DNA of 22,294 nucleotides from a virus: the IMG/VR virus record IMGVR_UViG_3300042330_000349, positions 1-22,294 of that record. One strand, 5' to 3'. A program made the position numbers and the translations under genes. Below the pieces are notes generated by a model, which made no database searches, had not been told where the DNA came from, and saw only the letters and a list, made by a program, of their open reading frames with translations. Each line of letters starts with the position of its first letter. The stretch's first letter is position 1. This document shows positions 7,333 to 13,603 of the stretch, piece after piece.

Positions 7333-7769
7333 GCTGGTGTTTCCGGCGACGAGAATGAAGACCAATCCGGCCGTGGCGTGCCTGCCAGATCAGCAGCAGC
7401 ATCCGCCTCAGTCAGCACGCCGATTGCAAGCTGATCTCGCAGCCGGAACCCGACCAGCGGCCAGACCTGCCGAATGGCGTCTGCGCGTGCATCGCGTCGG
7501 CCGTGTTCTTTATCGAAGTTGGTTCGATCGACCGGGCCGTAGTTGATCCCGATCACCTTGCACCCATTGCGCAGCACGAGGACGCAGAACGTCACATCGT
7601 CCATCGCGTGCCACTTCGGGAGAGCAAGGGCGGCTCCCAGCCCAGAGCACCCATGCACGCCGTGAAAAGCTGAGAAGTAGTGCTCGCCCACGATCTCGGC
7701 CTCAACATCAGCCGGCGTCACCCGCGATGCAGTCAGGCTCTTGGCCTGGATCTCGTCTTCGATGCTCAC
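7329..7769 (-). CDS. Phage protein of the N4 gp49 / Sf6 gp66 family
   Basis: A 146-residue protein matching the remembered pattern of the N4 gp49/Sf6 gene 66 family: VTPADVEAEIVGEHYFSA near residues 17 to 34, DDVTFCVLVLRNGCKVIG near 65 to 82, then NFDKEHGRRDARADAIRQVW and LVGFRLRDQL. The biochemical role of the family is not established to my knowledge. Members occur widely in phages, often as small accessory genes. The start is GTG at 7769, which overlaps the lipoprotein stop as GTGA; the longer reading upstream would run through the lipoprotein gene and is not needed. Confidence 0.8.
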   Translation of the reverse strand: MSIEDEIQAKSLTASRVTPADVEAEIVGEHYFSAFHGVHGCSGLGAALALPKWHAMDDVTFCVLVLRNGCKVIGINYGPVDRTNFDKEHGRRDARADAIRQVWPLVGFRLRDQLAIGVLTEADAAADLAGTPRPDWSSFSSPETPA

Positions 7770-8554
7770 TCGCCTTCCTCTTCGTCTTCCAACTCCGGCA
7801 GCGGCACGCGCTGACACCCAGGCCCAACGCAGCCGGCCCCATCGTTGTTCCCTGTCCACGGCCCTGGCGCGTTCTGCCGGCCGTTGCCAATCTGTCCGGC
7901 TCCGATCACGCCACCGGTGTTGACGGTGCCCGTGTTGATCGGCCCGCTGTGGCCAACCTGCGAGCCGTCGCGCACGTTGTCGTGTCCGGCCTGGTCGCCG
8001 ATGTTCATGGATCCGAGCGACATCGGTCCACCCGACGTGTAGGTCTGCGTCGGCGCCAGCCCAGGCAGCGCGCCTGCGTACGCCTCGCCCAGCCGTCCGC
8101 CAGACTCGACCGCGGCTGCCGCCAGCCCGAACGACGCCAACCCGGTCGCCGTTCGCCCTCGCTCCTGCTCGATCGACAGATCACGCATGTGCTCAGACCG
8201 CGTGGTAGCGCCGTATTCGCGGATTCCATCGCGCAGGCCCATCCCGAAGATGTCGAGCAACCGCCACGCCGGGTGCTCCTGCTGTACGTGCACCGGCACG
8301 GCCGAGCCGCCACCACTGACCCCCATGCCCAGCATCGTCATCGCCGCGAAGGCCTTGGTGTTCTCCACGCACCGCGCATCGGTTCCGCACGCGGTCGCGT
8401 CCGCCAGCTTCTGCATGGCCGTTGACACCTGCGTCTGCTGGTGCACGAACGCATCCGTGGACGCCTTGTGGTTTTCGTTGAGCTTCGTCGTCGCACACCC
8501 TGCCAGCGCCAGTACCGCCACCAGCATCACACCCACCACTCCGATCCGCTTCAT
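7766..8554 (-). CDS. Phage lipoprotein with Gly/Asn-rich C-terminal region
   Basis: A 262-residue protein with a clear lipoprotein signal: MKRIG, a hydrophobic run, and lipobox LAGC with the lipid cysteine at residue 20. It is therefore expected at the outer or inner membrane facing the periplasm. Residues 25 to 75 are helical and hold two cysteines (56, 62). Residues 175 to 235 form a Gly/Asn/Thr-rich stretch with repeating short units (MNIGDQAGHDN, GSQVGHSG, INTGTVNTGG), which could be a beta-rich fold. The tail is very acidic (ELEDEEEGE). The gene sits inside the lysis cassette with an ATGA start overlap. It may assist lysis or block superinfection; the sequence does not decide. Confidence 0.7.
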   Translation of the reverse strand: MKRIGVVGVMLVAVLALAGCATTKLNENHKASTDAFVHQQTQVSTAMQKLADATACGTDARCVENTKAFAAMTMLGMGVSGGGSAVPVHVQQEHPAWRLLDIFGMGLRDGIREYGATTRSEHMRDLSIEQERGRTATGLASFGLAAAAVESGGRLGEAYAGALPGLAPTQTYTSGGPMSLGSMNIGDQAGHDNVRDGSQVGHSGPINTGTVNTGGVIGAGQIGNGRQNAPGPWTGNNDGAGCVGPGCQRVPLPELEDEEEGE

Positions 8555-8700
8555 GTCTCGCTCCCGTCGCTGTTGTTGGTGTTTCCGACTTCTGCTGCAG
8601 CAGGCGCCGGCTGATCGCTCAGCGCCGCCACAATGGCAGAGATGACCGCTGCCAGCTGTTCGGGCGGCGGCGTGATGATGATGATAGTGGGACGGCTCAT
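8551..8700 (-). CDS. Small 49-residue protein in the lysis cassette
   Basis: A short open frame joined to both neighbours by 4-base ATGA overlaps (8697 to 8700 and 8551 to 8554), which strongly supports it being translated. It begins MSRPTIIIITPPPEQ, continues with the hydrophobic helix LAAVISAIVAAL (16 to 27), and ends in a polar Asn/Ser-rich tail. The helix is too short for an ordinary membrane span. I do not recognise a family. It might be a minor membrane-active or regulatory lysis peptide, but this is only suggested by position. Confidence 0.65.
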   Translation of the reverse strand: MSRPTIIIITPPPEQLAAVISAIVAALSDQPAPAAAEVGNTNNSDGSET

Positions 8701-8981
8701 TGCTCTGGTTCCTTTGGCTTGAGGTGTGGGGCCTGCATGTAGATGGCGCTGAGATAGTCATTCAAGGTCTGCACATCGTCGCGTAGATCGCTGATTTCTT
8801 TGTCCTGGCGAGCCACATCTTTGGCGCGTTCACTGGCGGTCACGACAGACACCACGCAGACCACGAGCAATGCAGTCAAGCACAGCCAGACGCCTACGCC
8901 GCCGGCGTTGACGTTGACGGTCGTGGTGTTGTTCCCGCCGCGCAGGGCGCGCAACAGTAGGCTGTCCTCGCGATCATCCAT
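8697..8981 (-). CDS. Small single-pass membrane protein, holin-like candidate
   Basis: A 94-residue protein with a short charged N-terminus, the polar block NNTTTVNVNAGG (17 to 28), one strong membrane segment (VWLCLTALLVVCVVSVV, about 31 to 47), then a charged helix (ERAKDVARQDKEISDLRDDV) and a Pro/Lys-rich end. It overlaps the upstream coiled-coil membrane gene by 8 bases. Size, single span and place next to the muralytic enzyme suit a lysis membrane protein, possibly a holin or its regulator. The long C-terminal coil would also suit a spanin-like or scaffold role. Confidence 0.65.
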   Translation of the reverse strand: MDDREDSLLLRALRGGNNTTTVNVNAGGVGVWLCLTALLVVCVVSVVTASERAKDVARQDKEISDLRDDVQTLNDYLSAIYMQAPHLKPKEPEQ

Positions 8982-9297
8982 TCGATCTCGCCTTTGCTCG
9001 TGTGTTCGGCCCCTCGTAGCCAACATCCGTGAGCCCTTCCCGATCAGCAAGCACCGCCAACTGTCGCTTGATCGGCTCCAGATCCTGCTCGATCTCCTTG
9101 AACCGTTTGTCAAGGTAGTCGCGCAGTTCGCGCATTGCGGTCACCAGCTCCGGAGTCTTGACGCTGGTGTCTTCCTGTCGCTGCACGCGCTTGTCGAGCT
9201 CGTGCAGTCGTCGCTGCAGGACCAGCACCCATCCGACGATGGTGCCGATGATCGCGACGAGCCCTGATGTCAATGAGATGAACGCGGTCACTTCCAT
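8974..9297 (-). CDS. Small membrane protein with coiled coil, lysis-associated
   Basis: A 107-residue protein with one N-terminal membrane segment (FISLTSGLVAIIGTIVGWVLVL, about 6 to 27) followed by a long charged amphipathic helix with heptad-like spacing (HELDKRVQRQ, MRELRDYLDKRFKEIEQ, up to about residue 87). The start has an AAGGAG ribosome site 8 bases upstream, the first gene after the muralytic enzyme with its own strong signal. Single span plus coil resembles both phage holin-associated proteins and haemolysin-XhlA-like proteins. No enzyme motif is seen. Confidence 0.65.
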   Translation of the reverse strand: MEVTAFISLTSGLVAIIGTIVGWVLVLQRRLHELDKRVQRQEDTSVKTPELVTAMRELRDYLDKRFKEIEQDLEPIKRQLAVLADREGLTDVGYEGPNTRAKARSNG

Positions 9298-9337
9298 GCC
9301 GATCTCTCCTTGGCGCCCCTTGCCTCACCCCGCCCCA

Positions 9338-10027
9338 TCACTCAACGCCCTGCCGGCGCTGCCACCAGCGATAGGCTAGCAGGCCTACGGCGGCGGCCAC
9401 TGTGAGCGTCAGCGCCCATCCGCCGATCATGGACATCAGCGGCAGCGCTTCGCTCAACAGGTCCGATTGCTCGGCGACTTCAGCCGCTTCACTCGACCCG
9501 GCGACACGGCTGGCCATCTCGGCGCCGGCGCCGGCCAGCGCGACCGCGCCACCAACATTCACCGGGTCGCGGCTCGCGGGCTTCGCCTTCGCTGGCACCA
9601 CACCAGCCAGGCGCAGGCCTTCGTCAATGACTGCGCCGCTGTACGGCTGCTGGCCGTTCTCGTGGGTGATGATCGCCACCACCAGCTCGCGCATGACGTC
9701 GTACTCGTGGACGCTGATCGCCTCATCCGGCGCCACGCCGATCTTCCGCGCCACTGCCTGGATGTAGGCTTCGGTGTTGTTCTCGACCGGCGGTGCCCAG
9801 CGGTCAATGATCTCGCGCACGCTGGCCAGCTCGTGCTTGTCCTGGTACGTGATCAGCGTACGGCAGATTGCCCGGATGCCCCATTTCGCGTGCTCGAACT
9901 GTTCGAAGCGTGGGTCGGTCAGCTGGTCGGCCGGAACTTGACCCTGCCACGGCGTGCGTTTCGGCTTGGTTCGATCGATATTGCCCGGGTTGTTGTTGCG
10001 GATGCCACGGGGCTGGCTCTTGCTCAT
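9338..10027 (-). CDS. Muralytic enzyme-like protein with C-terminal membrane anchor
   Basis: A 229-residue protein opening with the motif RGIRNNNPGNI (7 to 17), typical of phage 'structural protein / lytic transglycosylase-like' cell-wall enzymes, with supporting FEQFEHAKWGIRA (41 to 53), an Asn-Asn-Thr-Glu-Ala-Tyr loop (83 to 88) and YSGAVIDEGLRLAGV (129 to 143). A flexible Ala-rich linker (about 145 to 190) leads to a single membrane segment (196 to 219) followed by basic RWWQRR. It should cut peptidoglycan from a membrane-held position, either as endolysin or as a virion enzyme. Start ATG at 10027 has TGGAG 7 bases upstream. It is the first gene after the terminator, at the head of the late/lysis operon. 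Confidence 0.7.
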   Translation of the reverse strand: MSKSQPRGIRNNNPGNIDRTKPKRTPWQGQVPADQLTDPRFEQFEHAKWGIRAICRTLITYQDKHELASVREIIDRWAPPVENNTEAYIQAVARKIGVAPDEAISVHEYDVMRELVVAIITHENGQQPYSGAVIDEGLRLAGVVPAKAKPASRDPVNVGGAVALAGAGAEMASRVAGSSEAAEVAEQSDLLSEALPLMSMIGGWALTLTVAAAVGLLAYRWWQRRQGVE

Positions 10028-10041
10028 GGGATGCTCCAAAG

Positions 10042-10070
10042 AAAAAGCCCCGCGGGGTTAGCGCGGGGCT
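10042..10070 (-). terminator. Rho-independent terminator just before the lysis operon
   Basis: On the minus strand a perfect 9-pair GC-rich stem (AGCCCCGCG, 7-base loop, CGCGGGGCT) is followed at once by TTTTTCTTT. This is a textbook intrinsic terminator for leftward transcription. It lies 15 bases before the ATG of the muralytic enzyme gene, so late genes can be reached from upstream only by read-through or antitermination. Confidence 0.9.
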
Positions 10071-10096
10071 CAGGGCAGGGAACGGACAGGATGGGG

Positions 10097-10127
10097 AATT
10101 TAGGGGGTAAAAACCCCCATTTGTCAA
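10097..10127 (-). promoter_or_regulatory. Candidate leftward promoter upstream of terminator
   Basis: On the minus strand a perfect TTGACA (10127 to 10122) is followed after 19 bases by TAAATT (10102 to 10097), a 4 of 6 match to the -10 box. The spacer is longer than ideal. It contains an inverted repeat, GGGGG-TTTTTA-CCCCC (10118 to 10103). The site starts right after the stop of the ribbon-helix-helix gene and lies about 27 bases before the terminator stem. It could be the late promoter, but the weak -10 box makes this uncertain. Confidence 0.4.
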
Positions 10128-10128
10128 C

Positions 10129-10359
10129 TCACCTTGCGGGCGTTGTGATGTGCGGCAGCAGCCGGGCCGCGTCGTGCACAGCTCGGCGGATCATGTCGGC
10201 GTCTGTCACGCCGTAGCCCGAGGCGCGCAGCACGGAAAGCCGGACCAGATCCTCAGCGGTGAACACCACCTCGATGCGCTTCGCGCCACCGTCGATTCGC
10301 TTCGCGCGGGCGGCGAGCGTCACGGCTGATGCCTTGCGGATCGTGCGTTTCCTGCTCAT
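10129..10359 (-). CDS. Small basic protein, ribbon-helix-helix-like DNA-binding candidate
   Basis: A 76-residue protein. A basic N-terminus (SRKRTIRKAS) precedes a strand-like KRIEVVFT (27 to 34), a helix AEDLVRLSVLRASG (35 to 48) and a second helix DADMIRRAVHDAARLL (53 to 68). Strand-helix-helix with this spacing fits the Arc/CopG ribbon-helix-helix fold, which dimerises to insert its strands in the DNA groove. It is the last gene before the candidate promoter and terminator at 10042 to 10127, so it might act on that region. The fold call is from pattern only. Confidence 0.6.
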   Translation of the reverse strand: MSRKRTIRKASAVTLAARAKRIDGGAKRIEVVFTAEDLVRLSVLRASGYGVTDADMIRRAVHDAARLLPHITTPAR

Positions 10360-10580
10360 GCCGCGCCGCCCTTGGTGCGGACGTGGACGTAATCAGCAAG
10401 GGCGTTGATCACGTCGAGTAACGGCCCGGCAGGGCACGAACTCGCCGCGGTGCATTCGAGCGTCGCGTTTGCCAAAGCATCCGCTGCGACTTCCATGCGC
10501 TGCAGCTGCAGGTGTTCCTCGCCGGGCTTTGCCGGGCTCGGCGTTGTGGGCAGAGCTGCGATCTGTGCTGAAAGGCTCAT
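10356..10580 (-). CDS. Hypothetical small protein
   Basis: A 74-residue protein with ATGA overlaps at both ends, which supports translation. It has a Pro-rich start (ALPTTPSPAKPGEE), a helix around LQRMEVAADALANATLECTA, and a second helix LLDVINALADYVHVR. I see no motif, membrane span or signal peptide and recognise no family. It resembles the small helical early accessory proteins common in phages. Confidence 0.6.
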   Translation of the reverse strand: MSLSAQIAALPTTPSPAKPGEEHLQLQRMEVAADALANATLECTAASSCPAGPLLDVINALADYVHVRTKGGAA

Positions 10581-10822
10581 GGGGTCACTCCGAAGAATTG
10601 GCCAACGCGCCGCCAGAATGACGGGCGCGGCTCGGGCTGTTGGGGTTGGCTGTAGCAGGCCGCCAGCGCGCCTTGCGCGTCAGCGCACTGGCGGCAGGCC
10701 TCTGCCAGCCGCAGATAAAGCGGGTAGCCAGTGCGGGCGTGGCCTTTCGCCCACTGTATCTGCGCGGCGCGGTTCGCGGCGGCGCGCTGGGCCGCCATTG
10801 TGGCGCGGGCGGTGTCATCCAT
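10577..10822 (-). CDS. Hypothetical small protein, helical
   Basis: An 81-residue protein, Ala/Gln/Arg-rich at its N-terminus (MAAQRAAANRAAQIQWAKGH) with three cysteines in the middle (RLAEACRQCADAQGALAACY) and a basic amphipathic end (FWRRVGQFFGV) that could touch a membrane or protein surface. The ATG at 10822 overlaps the upstream stop by 8 bases. No known family is recognised. Confidence 0.6.
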   Translation of the reverse strand: MDDTARATMAAQRAAANRAAQIQWAKGHARTGYPLYLRLAEACRQCADAQGALAACYSQPQQPEPRPSFWRRVGQFFGVTP

Positions 10823-11162
10823 GGGTCTGGTGCTCCATTGGCCGCATCTGGTACTCGACCACTTCAATCGCACCTGCCAGCACTTCGGCGTCTACCGCAT
10901 CCTGCTCTTCGTCCGGCGACAGCGTGCGCAGCCCGTCCATGATCAGCAGCATCAGGCTCTGGTCGCTGGTTTCCAGCCGTAGCTCGCGACGGGCCGTGGC
11001 GATGAATCCCTTCAGTGCTTCGGCGAAGGTAAGCGCGCGACGTTTGGCCTGCCGCGCTTCTTTCCGCGCTGCAAACTCAGCATCTTTTCCCCGGCGCTGC
11101 GCCTTGCGCGCATCTTCGTATGCGACTTGCGCCTCAAGCCGGCTGTAATCGTCGGTGCTCAT
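10815..11162 (-). CDS. Hypothetical small protein, charged coiled-coil N-terminus
   Basis: A 115-residue protein. Residues 5 to 50 are a very charged helix rich in Ala, Arg, Lys and Glu (EDARKAQRRGKDAEFAARKE). The second half has helices ALKGFIATARRELRLE and SLMLLIMDGLRTLSPDEEQD with a final helix AGAIEVVEYQM. Its ATG overlaps the previous stop by 4 bases. Basic coil plus acidic tail might suggest nucleic-acid or protein binding, but no family is recognised. Confidence 0.65.
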   Translation of the reverse strand: MSTDDYSRLEAQVAYEDARKAQRRGKDAEFAARKEARQAKRRALTFAEALKGFIATARRELRLETSDQSLMLLIMDGLRTLSPDEEQDAVDAEVLAGAIEVVEYQMRPMEHQTHG

Positions 11163-11464
11163 GCTCGCGAATCCTTCATGCCGGGGTGCCCCATCGCACG
11201 CAGCGCGCGGTTCACGATGTTCGCGTCTCGCGGCTGATAGCCGGCTGAAACCGCTTCCTCGAAGGCCTCCATGCCTTCGGCCGACAGGTGCTTGTCGCGC
11301 ACTGTCGCCACCTGCCGGATGCCCGCGCGGTCTTTGTAGGTGTAGGTCACGGGCTTGCCGCCGACCGTTTCAGCAGCGAGGCGGAAGCCGTCGCCGTCTT
11401 TGTAGACTGCCACCTGCTTGCCGCCCAGTGCGCAGCCGCCGAGGAACTTCACAAACTCGCTCAT
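11159..11464 (-). CDS. Hypothetical small protein
   Basis: A 101-residue protein starting at an ATGA overlap (11464). It has a Gly-rich opening (FLGGCALGGKQVAVYKDGDG), beta-like central segments with VTYTYKDRAG and QVATVRDK, and a helical end (MEAFEEAVSAGY, VNRALRAMGH). No motif allows a function call. An in-frame extension to 11485 is possible but not supported by the overlap pattern. Confidence 0.65.
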   Translation of the reverse strand: MSEFVKFLGGCALGGKQVAVYKDGDGFRLAAETVGGKPVTYTYKDRAGIRQVATVRDKHLSAEGMEAFEEAVSAGYQPRDANIVNRALRAMGHPGMKDSRA

Positions 11465-11724
11465 GACACCACTCCTGCGGAGCAAGTAGCGCAGCGGCAG
11501 CTGGCCTCGCCCAGATGGACTCGGAGAAGCGCAGCGGCATCTTCAGCGCTTTGCGTAGTTGGGTGAACCTCGCGGGAATAGAGCGGCCCGCTGTAGGCGC
11601 CTACGTACCTCAGCTCGACGGTGCGCCCACCGTTGCCATTGTTGGCGTAGGCATTCCAGTCATGGACGTGTGCCGTCAGCTTTTCTTCTGATGCCGCCAG
11701 CAGTTCCAACAACTTAGTGATCAT
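11461..11724 (-). CDS. Hypothetical small protein, first gene after the palindrome region
   Basis: An 87-residue protein with an N-terminal helix (ITKLLELLAASEEKLTAHVH), a Gly/Asn turn (NNGNGG), a beta-like RTVELRYVGAYSGPLY, and a C-terminal CRCATC cluster. Its ATG has a GGAGA ribosome site 7 bases upstream, unlike the ATGA-coupled genes around it, so it can be translated independently. It opens the block of six small genes that ends at the terminator. No family is recognised. Confidence 0.65.
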   Translation of the reverse strand: MITKLLELLAASEEKLTAHVHDWNAYANNGNGGRTVELRYVGAYSGPLYSREVHPTTQSAEDAAALLRVHLGEASCRCATCSAGVVS

Positions 11725-11774
11725 TTTGCGTCTCCAACCCGGCCCCTTGCCGGCTTGAGAGCATCATCCCACGT

Positions 11775-11800
11775 CAAACCGGATTGCGCAATCCGGTTTG
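11775..11800. repeat. Perfect 26-base palindrome in the intergenic gap
   Basis: The half-site CAAACCGGATTGC is followed directly by its exact reverse complement, with no spacer. It lies in the 95-base gap between the Q-like gene stop (11820) and the next ATG (11724). There is no T-tract on either side, so it is not a normal terminator. Perfect symmetry with no loop is more like a binding site for a dimeric protein, though the RNA could also fold. A weaker stem (CCGGC, 5-base loop, GCCGG; 11739 to 11753) lies nearby. Confidence 0.85.
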
Positions 11801-11819
11801 CTCTGCCGTCGACAATTGT

Positions 11820-12413
11820 TTACGCCCCGACGGTCTTTGCCAGCACCCGCTCACCCTCGCGCTGGTGCTGCTCGATGTAGCGCACTAGCCACGCATGGGC
11901 ATCAGCGCAGCTGCGCGCCCAGGTGCTTTCACTGCGCACGCCTGCGGCCCGGCGCCGCTTGCTCTCCGTCCACCGCCTGAGCCCTGTGCCGTCGCAATGC
12001 CGGCAGGGCTGCGGCACGCGTACGAGCGCGCCGGCGGCTGGCAGGCTACGGCCTTCTCCTACGCACGCGCGGCACACGCGCTCGGGGCTCGTTGTCTCGG
12101 CTACCGCGGCGCGCACGATGCCGGCCTGGTGCAGCAGCCTGCGCGTCCAGTGCGGTTCCTTCTGACGGCGCTGCTGCAGCTCTGTCAGCAGGTGCAGGTG
12201 GTAGACGGAGCTCTCCGACTCGTGCACCAGGTCAGGCAGGTGCCGCAGCAGCAGGGCCGTGCACAGCACGCGCGGCCGCATCGACTCCAGCGCTGCGCGC
12301 ACCTGCATGGCATCCGTGCGGAGCGGGCTGGTGCTGCTGGCGCCTTCGAGCAAGCGCGCGGGGTCGAGGCTCTGCGGGCTGAGCATGCACAGCATCCGCT
12401 CGGCGGCGCTCAT
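11820..12413 (-). CDS. Q-like late antitermination protein candidate with DnaJ-type zinc motif
   Basis: A 197-residue protein. The C-terminal half has a DnaJ-like zinc site: CRACVGEG (Cys114, Cys117) and CRHCDGTG (Cys137, Cys140), followed by a basic segment (RRWTESKRRRAAG) and a helix (DAHAWLVRYIEQHQREGER). This layout matches one class of phage Q antitermination proteins, which load onto RNA polymerase at the late promoter and let it pass terminators. The position at the end of the replication operon, upstream of a promoter-terminator pair and lysis genes, fits. The N-terminal half is helical with no clear motif. A generic zinc-binding phage protein is the alternative. Confidence 0.55.
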   Translation of the reverse strand: MSAAERMLCMLSPQSLDPARLLEGASSTSPLRTDAMQVRAALESMRPRVLCTALLLRHLPDLVHESESSVYHLHLLTELQQRRQKEPHWTRRLLHQAGIVRAAVAETTSPERVCRACVGEGRSLPAAGALVRVPQPCRHCDGTGLRRWTESKRRRAAGVRSESTWARSCADAHAWLVRYIEQHQREGERVLAKTVGA

Positions 12414-12889
12414 GGCTGCACATCCTGAGGGGCGCGCGCTGGCTTCTCCCGCTTCTTTCTGGCCGCAAACTCGAAGCTCTTCGACGTCTGCGCCAGGCCG
12501 TTCACCACGTCCTCGGGAAGGATCGCGCGTGTGCAGTGCGGGCAGAGCGGCGCCATCGTGGTGCTGCGCCAATACTCATCCATTCGCTTTGCCGCCCGGC
12601 TGCGCAGGGCGAATGCCTCGGCCTCGGCAAGCTCCTGCCTGCGCCTTTCGATGCTGCCCTGGGCGGCTGAGAAGTGCCCGACGATCTGAACGAAGGCGTC
12701 GAACGCCTCAACCTCCGTTTCGCAGTCCGTGCACCAGACGCGGCGCTCGCGCTCGTCGTAGACCAGGTGCGCATGCCGGCACGAAGAATGCGGGCGTCGT
12801 GTCATGCCGCGTGCGACACGCAGGTCGCCGATATCGACCACCTTCGGCCCGTGGAGGAAATCCTGCGGCTCGATCGGCGCTTGGCTCAT
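12410..12889 (-). CDS. Zinc-ribbon-like hypothetical protein
   Basis: A 159-residue protein with likely metal ligands in two clusters: CRHAH (37 to 41) with CTDC (53 to 56), and CPHC (116 to 119). Between them lies a long helical stretch (about 66 to 108) rich in Ala, Glu and Arg. The end is basic (AARKKREKPARAP). The first cluster resembles a small zinc ribbon. It is coupled by ATGA overlaps to the RusA-like gene upstream and the Q-like gene downstream. A nucleic-acid-binding role is likely in general, with no specific function visible. Confidence 0.65.
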   Translation of the reverse strand: MSQAPIEPQDFLHGPKVVDIGDLRVARGMTRRPHSSCRHAHLVYDERERRVWCTDCETEVEAFDAFVQIVGHFSAAQGSIERRRQELAEAEAFALRSRAAKRMDEYWRSTTMAPLCPHCTRAILPEDVVNGLAQTSKSFEFAARKKREKPARAPQDVQP

Positions 12890-13245
12890 GTCGGCAAGTC
12901 CTTGCCGTTGCTGATCCGCACGCGCACGCCTTCCTCGCCGCGCTTGCAGCGGGCCTGTGCGTACTCCCAGCGCGCGGCCGTGGTGTCGCCGTCGTCAATG
13001 CCGAGCGCCTGAGCAATGCCGTCTCGGATGGATTTCAGGCTCGCGCCAAGGTTGTCGTCGTCCATGACGCGCACGCCCAGGCGCGTCATGTGGACGATGC
13101 ACGGGGCGCGCATGCGCCGAGGCGTCAGCGCCCACGCCATTTTCTTCTGCTTTTTGCGCGTCGCGGACACCTTCGTCCAGTGCTCGCGGTTGCCGTTGAG
13201 CGGGTTCTTGGTCTTGCAGGGGATCAGGTATTCAGCGATTGCCAT
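12886..13245 (-). CDS. RusA-like Holliday junction resolvase
   Basis: A 119-residue protein with the RusA pattern: a basic N-terminal part (NPLNGNREHWTKVSATRKKQ, residues 14 to 33), then the acidic centre MDDDNL (61 to 66), Lys71, Asp75 and IDDGD (83 to 87). In RusA, Asp residues at such positions bind metal and cut four-way DNA junctions, resolving recombination or replication intermediates before packaging. Length fits the family (about 120). It overlaps the upstream gene by 14 bases and lies two genes after the helicase, in a normal replication context. Confidence 0.72.
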   Translation of the reverse strand: MAIAEYLIPCKTKNPLNGNREHWTKVSATRKKQKKMAWALTPRRMRAPCIVHMTRLGVRVMDDDNLGASLKSIRDGIAQALGIDDGDTTAARWEYAQARCKRGEEGVRVRISNGKDLPT

Positions 13246-13603
13246 CGGCGGTAGCTCCTGTGCTCACGTTGTGGGCTGCTCCAGCTCGCTCGCTGCGCCA
13301 CATTTCGAACAGCTGAACCGCCTCTTGGAACTCATTGTAGGATCGGCAATTCCAGTCCGGGAACAGATTCACGAGTTCGAATTCCCAGCGAGAAGGAATC
13401 TCCAGAACAAGATGATCCGGGCGGCACGGGTGGACTTGTCCCAACAGATTCACCGCAACGTCCTCGTACTTCACGTCATCACCCTCGAAGCGGGTCATCG
13501 TCGCAATCAGCCGTTTGGCCCCACGGATGTCTTCCAGCATCAGCGGCGTGAGCGCGCGGATGGTGATCAGGCTCAGGTTCTTGTCGACCAGGTAGGCAAT
13601 CAT
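13232..13603 (-). CDS. Hypothetical protein between helicase and resolvase genes
   Basis: A 123-residue protein starting at the ATGA overlap with the helicase stop (MIAYLVDKNLSLITIRAL). It has a mixed alpha/beta look, aromatic residues in RWEFELVNLFPDWNCRSYNEF (79 to 99), and a polar tail. No motif is recognised. Its DNA, mainly 13300 to 13500, looks less GC-rich by eye than its neighbours, which may mean a more recent origin. The phrase RFEGDDVKYEDVAVNLLG could be a beta segment. Confidence 0.7.
   Translation of the reverse strand: MIAYLVDKNLSLITIRALTPLMLEDIRGAKRLIATMTRFEGDDVKYEDVAVNLLGQVHPCRPDHLVLEIPSRWEFELVNLFPDWNCRSYNEFQEAVQLFEMWRSERAGAAHNVSTGATADGNR

Noticed and set aside
11775-11800. 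The palindrome as an ordinary rho-independent terminator
   Set aside because: No T-tract follows the symmetry on either strand, in contrast with the clear terminator at 10042 to 10070.
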